Positions 1-8,313 of a stretch of DNA of 64,000 nt are shown piece by piece. Below the pieces are notes generated by a model that saw only the letters and a list, made by a program, of their open reading frames with translations, made no database searches and was not told the DNA's origin. The position numbers and the translations under genes are program-made. Origin of the DNA: UBA4660 sp034408895. Lineage in GTDB: Bacteria > Bacteroidota > Bacteroidia > Flavobacteriales_D > Sanyastnellaceae. Every line of letters begins with the position of its first letter. The first letter of the stretch is position 1. The stretch lies in NCBI GenBank assembly GCA_034408895.1, contig JAWXCI010000084.1, forward strand, positions 1 to 64,000, given 5' to 3'.

Positions 1-1
1 A

Positions 2-526
2 TCAGGATTTCATCTTCCGAAACAAGCGCACATCATGGATGTGGGCGGTGGCGACAGCTCCCTGGTTGACCACTTGGTCGAACATGGTTATTCAAATATC
101 AGTGTGCTGGACATTTCTGAAACCGCTTTGGAGAAAGCAAAAAATCGCTTGGGTGAACGCGCAAAAAATGTAGAATGGATTGTGGCGAACGCGGCCACTT
201 ACAGGCCATCAAAAACCTACCACCTCTGGTATGACCGTGCAGCATTTCATTTCCTCACCACACCAACCGAAATTGACAATTACGTTCAAACGGTTTCTCA
301 ATTTGTTCATTCGGAAGGTTTTTTGATGATGGGAACTTTTGCCGAGGACGGCCCTGCAAAATGCAGCGGTCTTCCTGTACAGCGTTATTCAGAAACAATG
401 ATGGCCACACTTCTCAATCGTTTCTTCGAGAAGATAAAATGCTTCACTGAACAACATAGAACACCTTTCAACACGCTACAACATTTCTTGTATTGCCGTT
501 TCAGGAGAATGCAGATGGCTCAATAA
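2..526 (+). CDS. Class I SAM-dependent methyltransferase, 5' end outside window
   Basis: The reading frame is open to the left window edge, so the true start lies upstream; the first in-window ATG (35) falls inside the SAM-binding motif and is not a credible start. The motif I glycine loop reads DVGGGDSSL. It is followed by an acidic strand end (VLDIS) that would bind the ribose, and by WYDRAAFHFL at the usual motif IV/post-IV position. This Rossmann-type arrangement is typical of small (about 200 aa) Bacteroidota methyltransferases. The substrate cannot be read from sequence. It ends 6 nt before an HMA-AraC regulator and may be co-transcribed with it. Confidence 0.8.
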   Translation, partial: SGFHLPKQAHIMDVGGGDSSLVDHLVEHGYSNISVLDISETALEKAKNRLGERAKNVEWIVANAATYRPSKTYHLWYDRAAFHFLTTPTEIDNYVQTVSQFVHSEGFLMMGTFAEDGPAKCSGLPVQRYSETMMATLLNRFFEKIKCFTEQHRTPFNTLQHFLYCRFRRMQMAQ

Positions 527-532
527 TACAGG

Positions 533-1102
533 TTGAACTCAACTAAACTACATATCAAAAACATGGTATGCCTCCGGTGTAAAATCATAGTGAGGCAGGA
601 GTTGGAAAAATTGGGAATTCATCTCATTGCAGTTGGGTTAGGCGAAGTTGAAATTGACCAGCCGTTATCAGAGAAGGAAGAAGCAGCATTCGGCATTGCG
701 ATTCGCGGTTTTGGATTCGATCTTCTGGAAGACAAGCGCAGCCAGTTGATTGAAAAAATAAAAAACGCGATTGTTGAAGTTGTGCACTACTCCAGTGAAC
801 CATTGAAATATAAGTTATCTGCTTACCTGGCAGAAAAGTCTGGATACAACTATAACTACCTCAGCAATCTTTTCTCGCAGGTAGAGGGCGTGACGATAGA
901 ACAATACTTCCTTGTCCAACGCATAGAAAAGGCGAAGGAGTTGATGGTGTATGACAATTATACCCTGGAGGAAATAGCCGACATGCTTGGATTCAGTGGT
1001 GCCTCGCACATGGGGAAACAATTCAAGCAACTCACAGGGGTTACCCCGACAGGATTCAAAAATGAAAGGGAGAAAAAAAGAGTTGCCATTGAAGACCTGT
1101 AA
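533..1102 (+). CDS. AraC-family regulator with N-terminal heavy-metal-associated (HMA-like) domain
   Basis: The 189 aa protein joins an N-terminal half-size HMA-like module (residues about 4-70, metal motif MVCLRC with Cys13 and Cys16) to a C-terminal AraC-type double helix-turn-helix (about 95-178, including LEEIADMLGFSGASHMGKQF and the closing TGVTPTGFK). The TTG at 533 is preferred over the ATG at 563, because starting at 563 would delete the first beta strand of the HMA fold directly before CxxC. Known: AraC HTH domains bind DNA and HMA domains bind soft metals such as Cu(I). Inferred: the protein senses the metal directly and controls the downstream metal genes. It stands 77 nt before the HMA membrane protein gene on the same strand. 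Confidence 0.85.
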   Translation: MNSTKLHIKNMVCLRCKIIVRQELEKLGIHLIAVGLGEVEIDQPLSEKEEAAFGIAIRGFGFDLLEDKRSQLIEKIKNAIVEVVHYSSEPLKYKLSAYLAEKSGYNYNYLSNLFSQVEGVTIEQYFLVQRIEKAKELMVYDNYTLEEIADMLGFSGASHMGKQFKQLTGVTPTGFKNEREKKRVAIEDL

Positions 1103-1179
1103 ATTATACCAATACACGCCTGAATGTTGTTAGGTATGGCCACTGTGGCCACTAGTGATTTGCGCCATCAAAAAACAAC

Positions 1180-1920
1180 ATGAACATGACACACACCTAT
1201 AACATTGAAGGCATGACCTGCTCCTCATGCCAAGCCAAAGTGAAAAGCGCATTATTGAAGCTTCCCGATGTGCTAAATGCAGACGTATCCCTCAACCCGG
1301 GAAAAGCAGTGATAGAAATGCAAGCCCACATTCCGTTGACTACATTAAAATCTTCGGTTGCCTCAGTGGGCAACTATGCCATTTCCGAAAGCGGAAGTCA
1401 TGCGAATGAAATGGCTGCAACAGCAGAAACGAAATCATGGTTTGCCACTTACAAACCGCTACTGCTCATTGGTGGTTACATAGTACTGATTGCTTCACTG
1501 ACTTCTTTCAACGATGGAGAACTGGATGTTATGAATTGGATGAATCATTTCATGGCCGGATTCTTCATGGTCTTTTCATTTTTCAAAATGCTTGACCTGC
1601 GTGGCTTTGCGGATAGTTACAGCACCTACGATTTACTTGCTCAGCGGTGGAGAACATATGGTTTCATCTATCCCTTCCTTGAACTTGCTCTGGGGATTGC
1701 ATTCGTTGCAGAGTGGAGTCCATTTGTCACGAACCTGGCAACAGTTATCACAATGGGATTTTCTAGTCTGGGCGTCATTCAAAGTTTGATGGCAAAACGC
1801 ACGATACAATGTGCTTGCCTGGGAACTGTATTCAAACTGCCCATGAGCACGATCACCTTGGTAGAAGATGTATTGATGGTGGTGATGGGTGCGGCAATGC
1901 TCGTGATGATGGAAACATGA
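1180..1920 (+). CDS. HMA domain fused to MauE/DoxX-like membrane protein
   Basis: The 246 aa protein starts with a complete HMA domain (residues 4-70; GMTCSSC, Cys14 and Cys17), followed by a short linker and about four membrane segments (roughly 90-110, 120-140, 160-185 and 215-243). The membrane part resembles MauE/DoxX-type redox-associated proteins. A CACLG motif lies near residue 210, where a membrane-embedded Cys pair could take part in thiol chemistry or metal hand-over. Role inferred: moving or reducing Cu(I) at the inner membrane. It lies between the HMA-AraC regulator and the Cys-rich protein on the same strand, which fits a metal-induced set. The ATG at 1180 gives an intact HMA strand. 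Confidence 0.8.
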   Translation: MNMTHTYNIEGMTCSSCQAKVKSALLKLPDVLNADVSLNPGKAVIEMQAHIPLTTLKSSVASVGNYAISESGSHANEMAATAETKSWFATYKPLLLIGGYIVLIASLTSFNDGELDVMNWMNHFMAGFFMVFSFFKMLDLRGFADSYSTYDLLAQRWRTYGFIYPFLELALGIAFVAEWSPFVTNLATVITMGFSSLGVIQSLMAKRTIQCACLGTVFKLPMSTITLVEDVLMVVMGAAMLVMMET

Positions 1921-2131
1921 TGATGGAAGCTAAGGTCCGACACATTAGCAGGACACCAAAAACACCGAAAGGCATTTGAAATTTATCTGCAACTATTTCC
2001 AAAAATTGCCACACACAATGCATGTGTGATGGACGTAACTCATCTCCTTCGTTGTATAACATTCACCGGAATGCTAACAATCACTTTTGTGCCATTGTGA
2101 AAATTCATTCACAATGTAAAACTGAAACCAA

Positions 2132-2494
2132 ATGAGTCATCAAAAATTTGAAAGTTGCATCACCGCATGTTCAGACTGTGCAGTAGAATGTTCGCATTGC
2201 GAAAGTGCGTGCTTAAATGAGCAGGACGTAAAAATGTTAGCTAGTTGCATAAAGCTAAACCATGATTGTGCAGCTATCTGCCTTTTAGCAATGGGAGCAA
2301 TGGCAAGCGGAAGTGAGTTTGCAAATCAAATCTGTAAACTCTGCGCAGAAATTTGTAATGCGTGTGCAGATGAATGTGAAAAGCACTCACACATGGAGCA
2401 TTGCAAAAAATGCGCAGAAGCATGTCGCGAATGTGCTGATGAGTGCAGCAACATGAGCTCAGAACAGCAGCCTGAGCACAGTGCAGTAGCATAA
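2132..2494 (+). CDS. Cysteine-rich four-helix-bundle copper-binding protein (Csp-like/DUF326)
   Basis: This 120 aa protein has 19 cysteines, nearly all spaced CxxC or CxxxC along predicted helices (for example SCITACSDCAVECSHC and CAEACRECADEC). That pattern is the hallmark of copper storage (Csp) and DUF326 proteins, in which Cys side chains line the core of a four-helix bundle and hold many Cu(I) ions. No signal peptide is visible, which suggests a cytosolic Csp3-like location. About 210 nt without a gene separate it from the HMA membrane protein, so it probably has its own promoter. The position inside a metal-efflux region supports a copper buffering role; capacity and metal identity are not visible in sequence. 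Confidence 0.88.
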   Translation: MSHQKFESCITACSDCAVECSHCESACLNEQDVKMLASCIKLNHDCAAICLLAMGAMASGSEFANQICKLCAEICNACADECEKHSHMEHCKKCAEACRECADECSNMSSEQQPEHSAVA

Positions 2495-2576
2495 GTAAAA
2501 TGTAATCAGTAAAAATCTTCTTTCGCAGAGTCTGGTATTCTGTGAGAGGAGTTTTTACTTAAATTTAACTAAGAAC

Positions 2577-3254
2577 ATGAAAAACAAAATTTTAATCGCA
2601 GCAGCTTTATTGGTTAGCGTAAACCTTGTAGAGTCCTGCAATAATTCAACTGGCAACATGTCAAAGAACGAAATGGATGGTTCAATGACTCATAAGTCCC
2701 GAGAAGATTCGATGAGTTCAGGCAAAATGCAAAAGGATAATGGTTTGATGCAATCCATGAGCAGTACGATGCACAAAATGCATGACATGAAGATGACAGG
2801 TGATTTTGATTTGGACTTTGCCAATATGATGGTAATGCACCATCAGGCGGCTGTTGATATGAGCAAAGTGGAAATTGCCAAAGGCACAGATGCGCGGATT
2901 AAAACAATGGCGCAAAATATTATCACCGCCCAAAAAGCCGAGATAGAACAAATGCAGCAGTTTATTAAAAACCACAAGATGCAGGAAGCAAAGCAAAATG
3001 CGGAAATGCATCATGAATTGGATGCCGTGATGAAAGACATGATGGATAAAATGAAAAGCATACAAATGACAGGCAATGCAGATAAAGATTTTGTGATGAT
3101 GATGATACCCCACCATGAGAGTGCGGTTGAGATGGCGGAAGATGAGTTATCGCATGGTAAACATCAGGAATTGAAAAAAATGGCGCGGGTGATGATTGCA
3201 GACCAAAACAAGGAAATCGCTGACTTTGAAGCATGGCTCGCCAGCCAAAAATAG
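2577..3254 (+). CDS. DUF305 lipoprotein with two tandem DUF305 units
   Basis: The 225 aa protein has a lipoprotein signal (LVESC, lipid-attached Cys21), then a Met/Asp/Lys-rich linker and two ferritin-like DUF305 helical units. Each unit carries a paired-histidine motif: MMVMHHQAAVDM in the first (about residue 85) and MMMIPHHESAVEM in the second (about residue 180). Both are rich in methionine, as expected for a periplasmic copper-binding protein. DUF305 proteins are often found in metal resistance loci; their exact reaction is not established. It is probably anchored on the periplasmic side of a membrane. Most single-domain relatives are about half the length, so this is an internal duplication. 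Confidence 0.88.
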   Translation: MKNKILIAAALLVSVNLVESCNNSTGNMSKNEMDGSMTHKSREDSMSSGKMQKDNGLMQSMSSTMHKMHDMKMTGDFDLDFANMMVMHHQAAVDMSKVEIAKGTDARIKTMAQNIITAQKAEIEQMQQFIKNHKMQEAKQNAEMHHELDAVMKDMMDKMKSIQMTGNADKDFVMMMIPHHESAVEMAEDELSHGKHQELKKMARVMIADQNKEIADFEAWLASQK

Positions 3255-3390
3255 TCTGCTGGCCTCAGCAAAGTCATGGGTACCATAACACAATAAATTT
3301 TTTTTAGATGGCAATAGGCAAGTGAGGATGCTTGCGTTTTTATATCAGGTAGCAATAATTGATTACATAAAGCAGTACTCTAAGATGTCT

Positions 3391-3398
3391 TATACTTG
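3391..3398 (+). promoter_or_regulatory. Possible -7 box TATACTTG before the His/Cys-rich exported protein
   Basis: The octamer is one mismatch from the Bacteroidota -7 consensus TAnnTTTG and lies 12 nt before the ATG at 3411. It overlaps an in-frame TTG at 3396, which argues against that codon as the start. The same octamer precedes the porP-like gene at 49254. No convincing -33 element was found. Confidence 0.35.
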
Positions 3399-3410
3399 TC
3401 GCGTTTATCA

Positions 3411-3860
3411 ATGATTTTCTTCCGCAAATACCTGTCTAAATTCCTGCTTGCAGCATTAGTACTGGCCTTTGTTGGTGCGCGTATCAATCATTGCGTGTGC
3501 GATATTCATTCTGCAATACATGCGCTCAACATCGAACACCAAAGCCATTGGGGTCATGAGAATTGCACACATCATTGTGAAGGTGGCAAACACGACACCA
3601 ACGTTCCGCTCTTAACCCACCATCATCAACCTTGCACACATGCTTCAGTAGTGCAGGAAGAGTTCTTGCCCAGGTACTCTTCATCAGAAAAATTACAAAA
3701 GCCCGCGAACACTTCACACGATTTGTCAACTCCGGAAATTCTCTCAGTTCCATGGCTCGGTTCAGTACAGGCTGCCATGCTTCACCATGTCCATCAACGA
3801 TGGCGATGTTGCCTCTCCGGTGCCGACCTGCGGATTCTCTTCCTCTCCTTCCTGAATTAG
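3411..3860 (+). CDS. Exported His/Cys-rich protein of unknown function
   Basis: The protein is about 149 aa from the ATG at 3411. It begins with a basic stretch and a hydrophobic segment (residues 10-25, FLLAALVLAFVGA), probably a signal peptide or anchor. The central part is dense in potential metal ligands: HCVCDIHSAIHAL, a WGHENCTHHC stretch and LLTHHHQPCTH. The C-terminus ends in a short hydrophobic run (LRILFLSFL). No family was recognised. Its place between the DUF305 lipoprotein and the metal-binding lipoprotein suggests a periplasmic metal-binding accessory, but that is inference. The start at 3411 is preferred to the in-frame TTG at 3396, which sits inside a possible promoter box. 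Confidence 0.6.
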   Translation: MIFFRKYLSKFLLAALVLAFVGARINHCVCDIHSAIHALNIEHQSHWGHENCTHHCEGGKHDTNVPLLTHHHQPCTHASVVQEEFLPRYSSSEKLQKPANTSHDLSTPEILSVPWLGSVQAAMLHHVHQRWRCCLSGADLRILFLSFLN

Positions 3861-3962
3861 ACTCTAATCATTTTTTGGTCTGAATCGTAGTTGCCTTTGA
3901 GCAATACGTTCAGGCCTTTTTGTTTTCCGAAACTTTTTCTCAAACACAAATTTTTACAAACA

Positions 3963-4985
3963 ATGAAGACATCATTTTTTTCAATCCTTATCGCCACACT
4001 GCTTTGGTCATGTGGCGGCAACAACCCCGAACAAAAAACCGAAGCCGAAAATCATGACCACGCGAATAATGAACACGGCAACGAAATGCACTACACCTGC
4101 CCCATGCACCCCGAAGTGATGGAACACGGCCCCGGCCAATGCCCCAAGTGCGGCATGGACCTCGTGGTTAAGAACGATGCGGCTGATTCCAAAGAATATT
4201 TTATCCGATTTGCCTCCAACCCAGCGGAAGTGGAGGCGGGCAAAGCGGGTAAAATCACGCTCACCCCAAAAATTAAAACCGATGAATCGAAGCTGGTGAT
4301 ACTCGATGTGATGCACGAAAAGAAAATGCACCTGATTGTGGTGAGCAAGGACTTGTCGGAGTTTCACCATGTACACCCGGTGGAACAAACAGATGGCAGT
4401 TTTGAACTGTTGCTGCTTGATGCTGGAACACCTTTTAGTAAAGGTGACAATGCGAACGAACTGAAACTGGAACACGGTGGCGACTACCACTTCTATGTTG
4501 ATTACGTTCCCTATGGGTCAACACACCGCACTGAAAAAATTGATGTGACTGTTGCCGGAAAATCATTGCCCGCTAAAACATTTGGCACAGAGAAACTAAA
4601 AACCACAGTGAATGGATACGAAGTGGAATTGGAACCTGAAGGGGGATTGTTTTACAACCAGGGCGAAACACACATCAATGTCATCATCAAAAAGGGCGGA
4701 AAGGAAATTCCTGATTCGCAACTCGACAGTTACCTCTCGGCAAAAGCGCATGTGGTGATGATTGAAACCACCGACAAGACATACATGCACATTCATCCTG
4801 AATCTGAAAACAACCGCGTTCATCTTCATGCGGATTTTGGCAAAGAGGGTATTCATCGCGCGTGGGTTCAGTTCATGCACAAGGGCAAATTGCACGTTGC
4901 GGATTTTTTGGTGAAAGTTTCAAATGCACTTTCGCCCGCACCGCCAAAGACTGCGGAAAACGAAAGTCATGGACATGCGCATTAG
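3963..4985 (+). CDS. Heavy-metal-binding-domain (HMBD) lipoprotein
   Basis: The 340 aa protein starts at ATG 3963 with a clear lipoprotein signal (LLWSC, Cys17). After a His-rich linker comes one HMBD/YHS-like module (about residues 42-70), with TCPMHPEV followed by CPKCGMDL; its Cys, Met and His ligands are those seen in CusB-type metal-binding domains. The remaining 270 residues look like beta-rich YtkA/FixH-type modules with motifs such as FHHVHPVEQ and MHIHPE, which recur in Bacteroidota copper loci. It probably sits in the periplasm and delivers metal to the RND pump encoded 53 nt downstream. The frame extends upstream to 3891, but only 3963 yields the lipobox. Confidence 0.82.
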   Translation: MKTSFFSILIATLLWSCGGNNPEQKTEAENHDHANNEHGNEMHYTCPMHPEVMEHGPGQCPKCGMDLVVKNDAADSKEYFIRFASNPAEVEAGKAGKITLTPKIKTDESKLVILDVMHEKKMHLIVVSKDLSEFHHVHPVEQTDGSFELLLLDAGTPFSKGDNANELKLEHGGDYHFYVDYVPYGSTHRTEKIDVTVAGKSLPAKTFGTEKLKTTVNGYEVELEPEGGLFYNQGETHINVIIKKGGKEIPDSQLDSYLSAKAHVVMIETTDKTYMHIHPESENNRVHLHADFGKEGIHRAWVQFMHKGKLHVADFLVKVSNALSPAPPKTAENESHGHAH

Positions 4986-5038
4986 AATTAGTGTGGCTTG
5001 CGTGCAAATCACTCAGTCACTAAATCAGCAAATAGGAA

Positions 5039-8000
5039 ATGCTCAATAAACTCATACAATTTTCCCTCACCAACCGAATGTTTGTGGTCGCTGCGGCTGC
5101 GCTCATCATGGTGTATGGAACCATCACGGTAATCAATCTCCCGGTGGATGTGTTGCCCGATTTGAATCGCCCGCGCGTCACGATATTTCTTGAAGCCAAT
5201 GGCATGGCTCCTGAAGAGGTGGAGACCATTGCAGTAATGCCGGTGGAAATGGCCATGAACGGTGCGCCTGGTGTTATCACTGTTCGCTCGAGCAGCGCAG
5301 TGGGTCTCGGTCTCATTTACGTGGACTTCGACTGGGACATGGACATCTACCGTGCGCGCCAGATGGTGGCAGAAAAACTGCAAACCGTTGAACTGCCCGA
5401 AGGAATCAAAGCCATCATGGGGCCGGTCAGTTCCATCATGGGACAAATCATGAACATCTCTGTAAGTGGCGATAGCACCAACGCTTCGGAGTTGCGCACG
5501 CTTGCCGATTTCACCATTCGCAGAAGACTCATGTCTATTAAAGGCGTGTCGCAAGTCATCTCCATTGGTGGCGACAGAAAACAATTCCAGGTGCTGCTTT
5601 CCACAGCGCACATGAAACAATTCAACCTCACGGTGGATGAAGTGGAATATGCATTGCAGAAAAGCAACCTTAGCACCACGGGCGGATTTTTCGACCGATA
5701 CGGAACAGAAGTTTTGATTCGTTCTGTAGGCTGGATAACTACTGTGGAGGATGTTGAACAAGTAGTGGTGGCATTCCGCGAAAACAGCCCTATTTTGCTT
5801 TCTCAAATTGCTGAAGTGGAATTTGGCCCCGCTGTAAAACGCGGTGATGGAAGTTTGAACGGAAGCCCTGCGGTGATTCTCACCGTAGAAAAACAGCCGG
5901 GCGCAAACACAGTTGCACTTACCGATGAAGTGGTGAAGGCTTGTGAAGAATTGAACACATCACTTCCGCCTGATGTCAAACTCAATCCATACATCTTCCA
6001 GCAAAAAGATTTCATCACCAACTCGCTCACCAACGTGGAGCATGCCTTGCGCGATGGATTCATACTTGTAGTCATTATCCTGTTTTTATTCCTGCTGAAT
6101 TTCAGAACTACGATTATTACGCTCACAGCCATTCCGCTTTCCATTGTTATCACCGCCATCATCTTCAAGGCATTCGGAATTTCCATCAATACCCTCACAC
6201 TCGGAGGACTTGCCATTGCCATTGGTGAATTGGTGGATGATGCTATTGTGGATGTGGAAAATGTTTTCAGGCGATTACGGGAGAACAGGTTGAAAGAAAA
6301 TCCGGAACCTGCGTTGAGGGTTATTTACAAAGCGAGCAGCGAAGTGCGAAACTCGATAGTGTATGCCACCATCATTGTGGTGCTTGTGTTCCTTCCGCTC
6401 TTTTGGCTGGATGGAATGGAAGGAAAAATTTTCGCACCACTTGGCATTGCTTATATCACCAGCATTATTGCTTCGCTTGTAGTGTCGCTCACGGTTACGC
6501 CAGCTTTGTGCTCCTATTTATTAAGTAGGCAGTCGGCAGTTAGTAGTAAGCAGTCGTGGTGGAAAAGAAAATTTGGTTCTGCCAAAAAACAAACTGCCTC
6601 CGCCTCACTCCCCCTTGGAGAGGCTCGCGGTGAGGTTGACTCTTTTCTTGTGCGCTGGTTGAAGAAACAAGAAACAAGCACCTTGAATTGGGCGCTCAAC
6701 AAAACGAAAGTTGTAATTGGTTTATCCGTTCTGCTCGTGGTTGGTTCAATGGCCGTGATTCCATTTTTCGGAACAGAATTTCTTCCACCGTTTAACGAAG
6801 GTTCATTCACGGTAAATCTTTCTGCACCATCAGGAACTTCACTCGAAGAAAGCAACAAAATTGGAACGCTTGCAGAGATACTTATCTTGAAGGTTCCTGA
6901 AGTGGAATTTGCCAGCAGACGAACCGGTCGTGCTGAACTGGATGAACACACCGAGCCGGTTTCCAATTCCGAAATTGATATCAAGCTGAGGGCAGACGCT
7001 CAACGCTCGCGCGATGAAATAATTGCGGACATACGCAAGGAACTGTCTGTAATTAAAGGTGCTTCCGTGAACATCGGCCAGCCCATTTCGCACCGCATTG
7101 ACCATCTGCTGAGCGGAGTGCGCGCACAAGTCGCCATCAAACTATTTGGAAGTGATTTGACGGAAATGCGAACCACTGCCGGAAAAATTTCTGAAGTACT
7201 CGGCTCCGTTGATGGGGTGGTAGATATCCAGGTCGAGAGGCAAGTAATGATTCCCCAACTGCTCATCAAACTGCGAAGGGAAGATTGCATTCGCTACGGA
7301 GTGCAGGTGGGCAAGGCAACCGAAGACCTCGAGATTTTTTACAACGGAAAAGTGCAAACAAGAATTTTCGAAGGGCAGAAAACGTTCGACCTGGTGCTAC
7401 GTGCAGAGCATGACGAACGTGTGAACCTCGACAACATCCGCAACTCGCTTGTACATAACATCAATGGCGAATTGATTCCATTGCGGCAAATTGCGGACAT
7501 CGAGTACACGAGTGTACAGAATAGCATCTCGCATGAAAACACGCTGCGCAAAATCAATGTGAGTTGCAACGTGCAGGGTCGCGATTTGGGAAGTGCTGTT
7601 GAAGAACTTCAACAAAAGATTGGCGATGAAATCACACTTCCTGCTGGAGCGTACATCGTTTATGGTGGCCAGTTCGAAAGCCAGAAGTCTGCATCAAAAA
7701 CCATTTCGTTGCTCAGCATTATTGCCTTCTTTGGAATTTTTATGGTGTTGTATCATCACTTCAAGTCGTGGAGAATGGTATTGCAAATCATGCTCAACAT
7801 TCCGCTTGCATTATTGGGAAGTGTGATTGCAGTGGCAGTGACAGGTGGCACGTTCAGCATTGCTACCATGGTTGGTTTCATCACGCTCACAGGTATTGCT
7901 TCGCGAAACGGAATCATGATGATTTCGCATTACATCCACCTGATAGAACATGAAGGCGAAAAATTTTCAAAGCAGATGATTATCCGCGGTTCACTAGAAA

Positions 8001-8266
8001 GGCTGGTACCTGTGATGATGACTGCACTTGTTGCAGCACTCGCACTCATTCCACTCACCCTTGACCCGCAGGCACCCGGAAAGGAAATTCTCTATCCGGT
8101 CGCAACCGTGATTCTCGGTGGATTGATTTCATCCACCATCCTCAACATGGTGGTGATACCCGCGGTGTTTTGGAGATATGGAGCGGCTTCGCTGAAAGAG
8201 TATTTCGCGAATAAGAAGAAAAGTGAATTGAAACTTGAAACCGACACACCCCTAAGGGGTTCATAA
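5039..8266 (+). CDS. Heavy-metal efflux RND permease (CusA/CzcA-like)
   Basis: The 1075 aa inner-membrane pump has the two-fold RND architecture: TM1 at the N-terminus, a large periplasmic loop, TM2-6 (about 335-495), TM7, a second loop and TM8-12. The charged TM4 segment (GGLAIAIGELVDDAIVDVEN) matches the proton-relay region of the heavy-metal subfamily. Export is driven by proton influx. The start at 5039 follows an ATAGGAA purine run. Two oddities are visible. A stretch of about 50 low-complexity residues in the TM6-TM7 cytoplasmic loop is encoded by intergenic-type repeats (6524-6635). The last codons (TPLRGS) come from the first palindrome flanking the transposase gene. With the outer-membrane factor and adaptor downstream it should form a tripartite pump; copper is inferred from neighbours. 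Confidence 0.93.
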   Translation: MLNKLIQFSLTNRMFVVAAAALIMVYGTITVINLPVDVLPDLNRPRVTIFLEANGMAPEEVETIAVMPVEMAMNGAPGVITVRSSSAVGLGLIYVDFDWDMDIYRARQMVAEKLQTVELPEGIKAIMGPVSSIMGQIMNISVSGDSTNASELRTLADFTIRRRLMSIKGVSQVISIGGDRKQFQVLLSTAHMKQFNLTVDEVEYALQKSNLSTTGGFFDRYGTEVLIRSVGWITTVEDVEQVVVAFRENSPILLSQIAEVEFGPAVKRGDGSLNGSPAVILTVEKQPGANTVALTDEVVKACEELNTSLPPDVKLNPYIFQQKDFITNSLTNVEHALRDGFILVVIILFLFLLNFRTTIITLTAIPLSIVITAIIFKAFGISINTLTLGGLAIAIGELVDDAIVDVENVFRRLRENRLKENPEPALRVIYKASSEVRNSIVYATIIVVLVFLPLFWLDGMEGKIFAPLGIAYITSIIASLVVSLTVTPALCSYLLSRQSAVSSKQSWWKRKFGSAKKQTASASLPLGEARGEVDSFLVRWLKKQETSTLNWALNKTKVVIGLSVLLVVGSMAVIPFFGTEFLPPFNEGSFTVNLSAPSGTSLEESNKIGTLAEILILKVPEVEFASRRTGRAELDEHTEPVSNSEIDIKLRADAQRSRDEIIADIRKELSVIKGASVNIGQPISHRIDHLLSGVRAQVAIKLFGSDLTEMRTTAGKISEVLGSVDGVVDIQVERQVMIPQLLIKLRREDCIRYGVQVGKATEDLEIFYNGKVQTRIFEGQKTFDLVLRAEHDERVNLDNIRNSLVHNINGELIPLRQIADIEYTSVQNSISHENTLRKINVSCNVQGRDLGSAVEELQQKIGDEITLPAGAYIVYGGQFESQKSASKTISLLSIIAFFGIFMVLYHHFKSWRMVLQIMLNIPLALLGSVIAVAVTGGTFSIATMVGFITLTGIASRNGIMMISHYIHLIEHEGEKFSKQMIIRGSLERLVPVMMTALVAALALIPLTLDPQAPGKEILYPVATVILGGLISSTILNMVVIPAVFWRYGAASLKEYFANKKKSELKLETDTPLRGS
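6524..6556 (+). repeat. Short GGCAGTCGGCAGT-type repeat inside the RND permease gene
   Basis: The stretch contains GCAGTCG twice and related AGTAGGCAGT/AGTAGTAAGCAGT units, and is read as SRQSAVSSKQS in the pump. Such low-complexity repeats are more usual between genes. It lies in the loop between TM6 and TM7, where extra residues are likely tolerated. Confidence 0.55.
6603..6635. repeat. REP-like imperfect palindrome inside the RND permease gene
   Basis: The ends are CCTCAC and GTGAGG, perfect reverse complements, with an inner CTCC...GGAG pairing. It is read in frame as PLGEARGE-like residues. The look resembles the CCTC...GAGG palindromes scattered in many Bacteroidota genomes. It does not resemble the CCCCTAAGGGG palindromes next to the transposase gene, so it is a separate repeat family. 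Confidence 0.5.
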
Positions 8267-8280
8267 CCCCTAAGGGGTGT
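8246..8280. repeat. REP-like palindrome, copy 1 (upstream of the RAYT gene)
   Basis: Two 16-nt arms (ACACCCCTAAGGGGTT and AACCCCTAAGGGGTGT) surround the spacer CAT and pair except for the central base. Each arm is also an odd palindrome around CCCCTAAGGGG. The first arm encodes the last residues of the RND permease and its TAA stop (8264-8266) lies at the spacer. A second short palindrome, GGTGTTCA-A-TGAACACC (8276-8292), overlaps the right edge. Copy 2 at 9000-9033 lies in the opposite orientation, with spacer ATG. Confidence 0.9.
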
Positions 8281-8313
8281 TCAATGAACACCCTAAATAT
8301 TTTAAGAAACACA

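Noticed and set aside
4008..4490. 160-codon - strand frame opposite the HMBD lipoprotein
   Set aside because: It is antisense to a clear lipoprotein gene and rich in Val/Phe/His from the reversed codons; a shadow frame.
5009..5806. 265-codon - strand frame opposite the RND permease
   Set aside because: It is antisense to a clear RND permease, is His/Arg-rich from reverse-complement codons and has no domain features.
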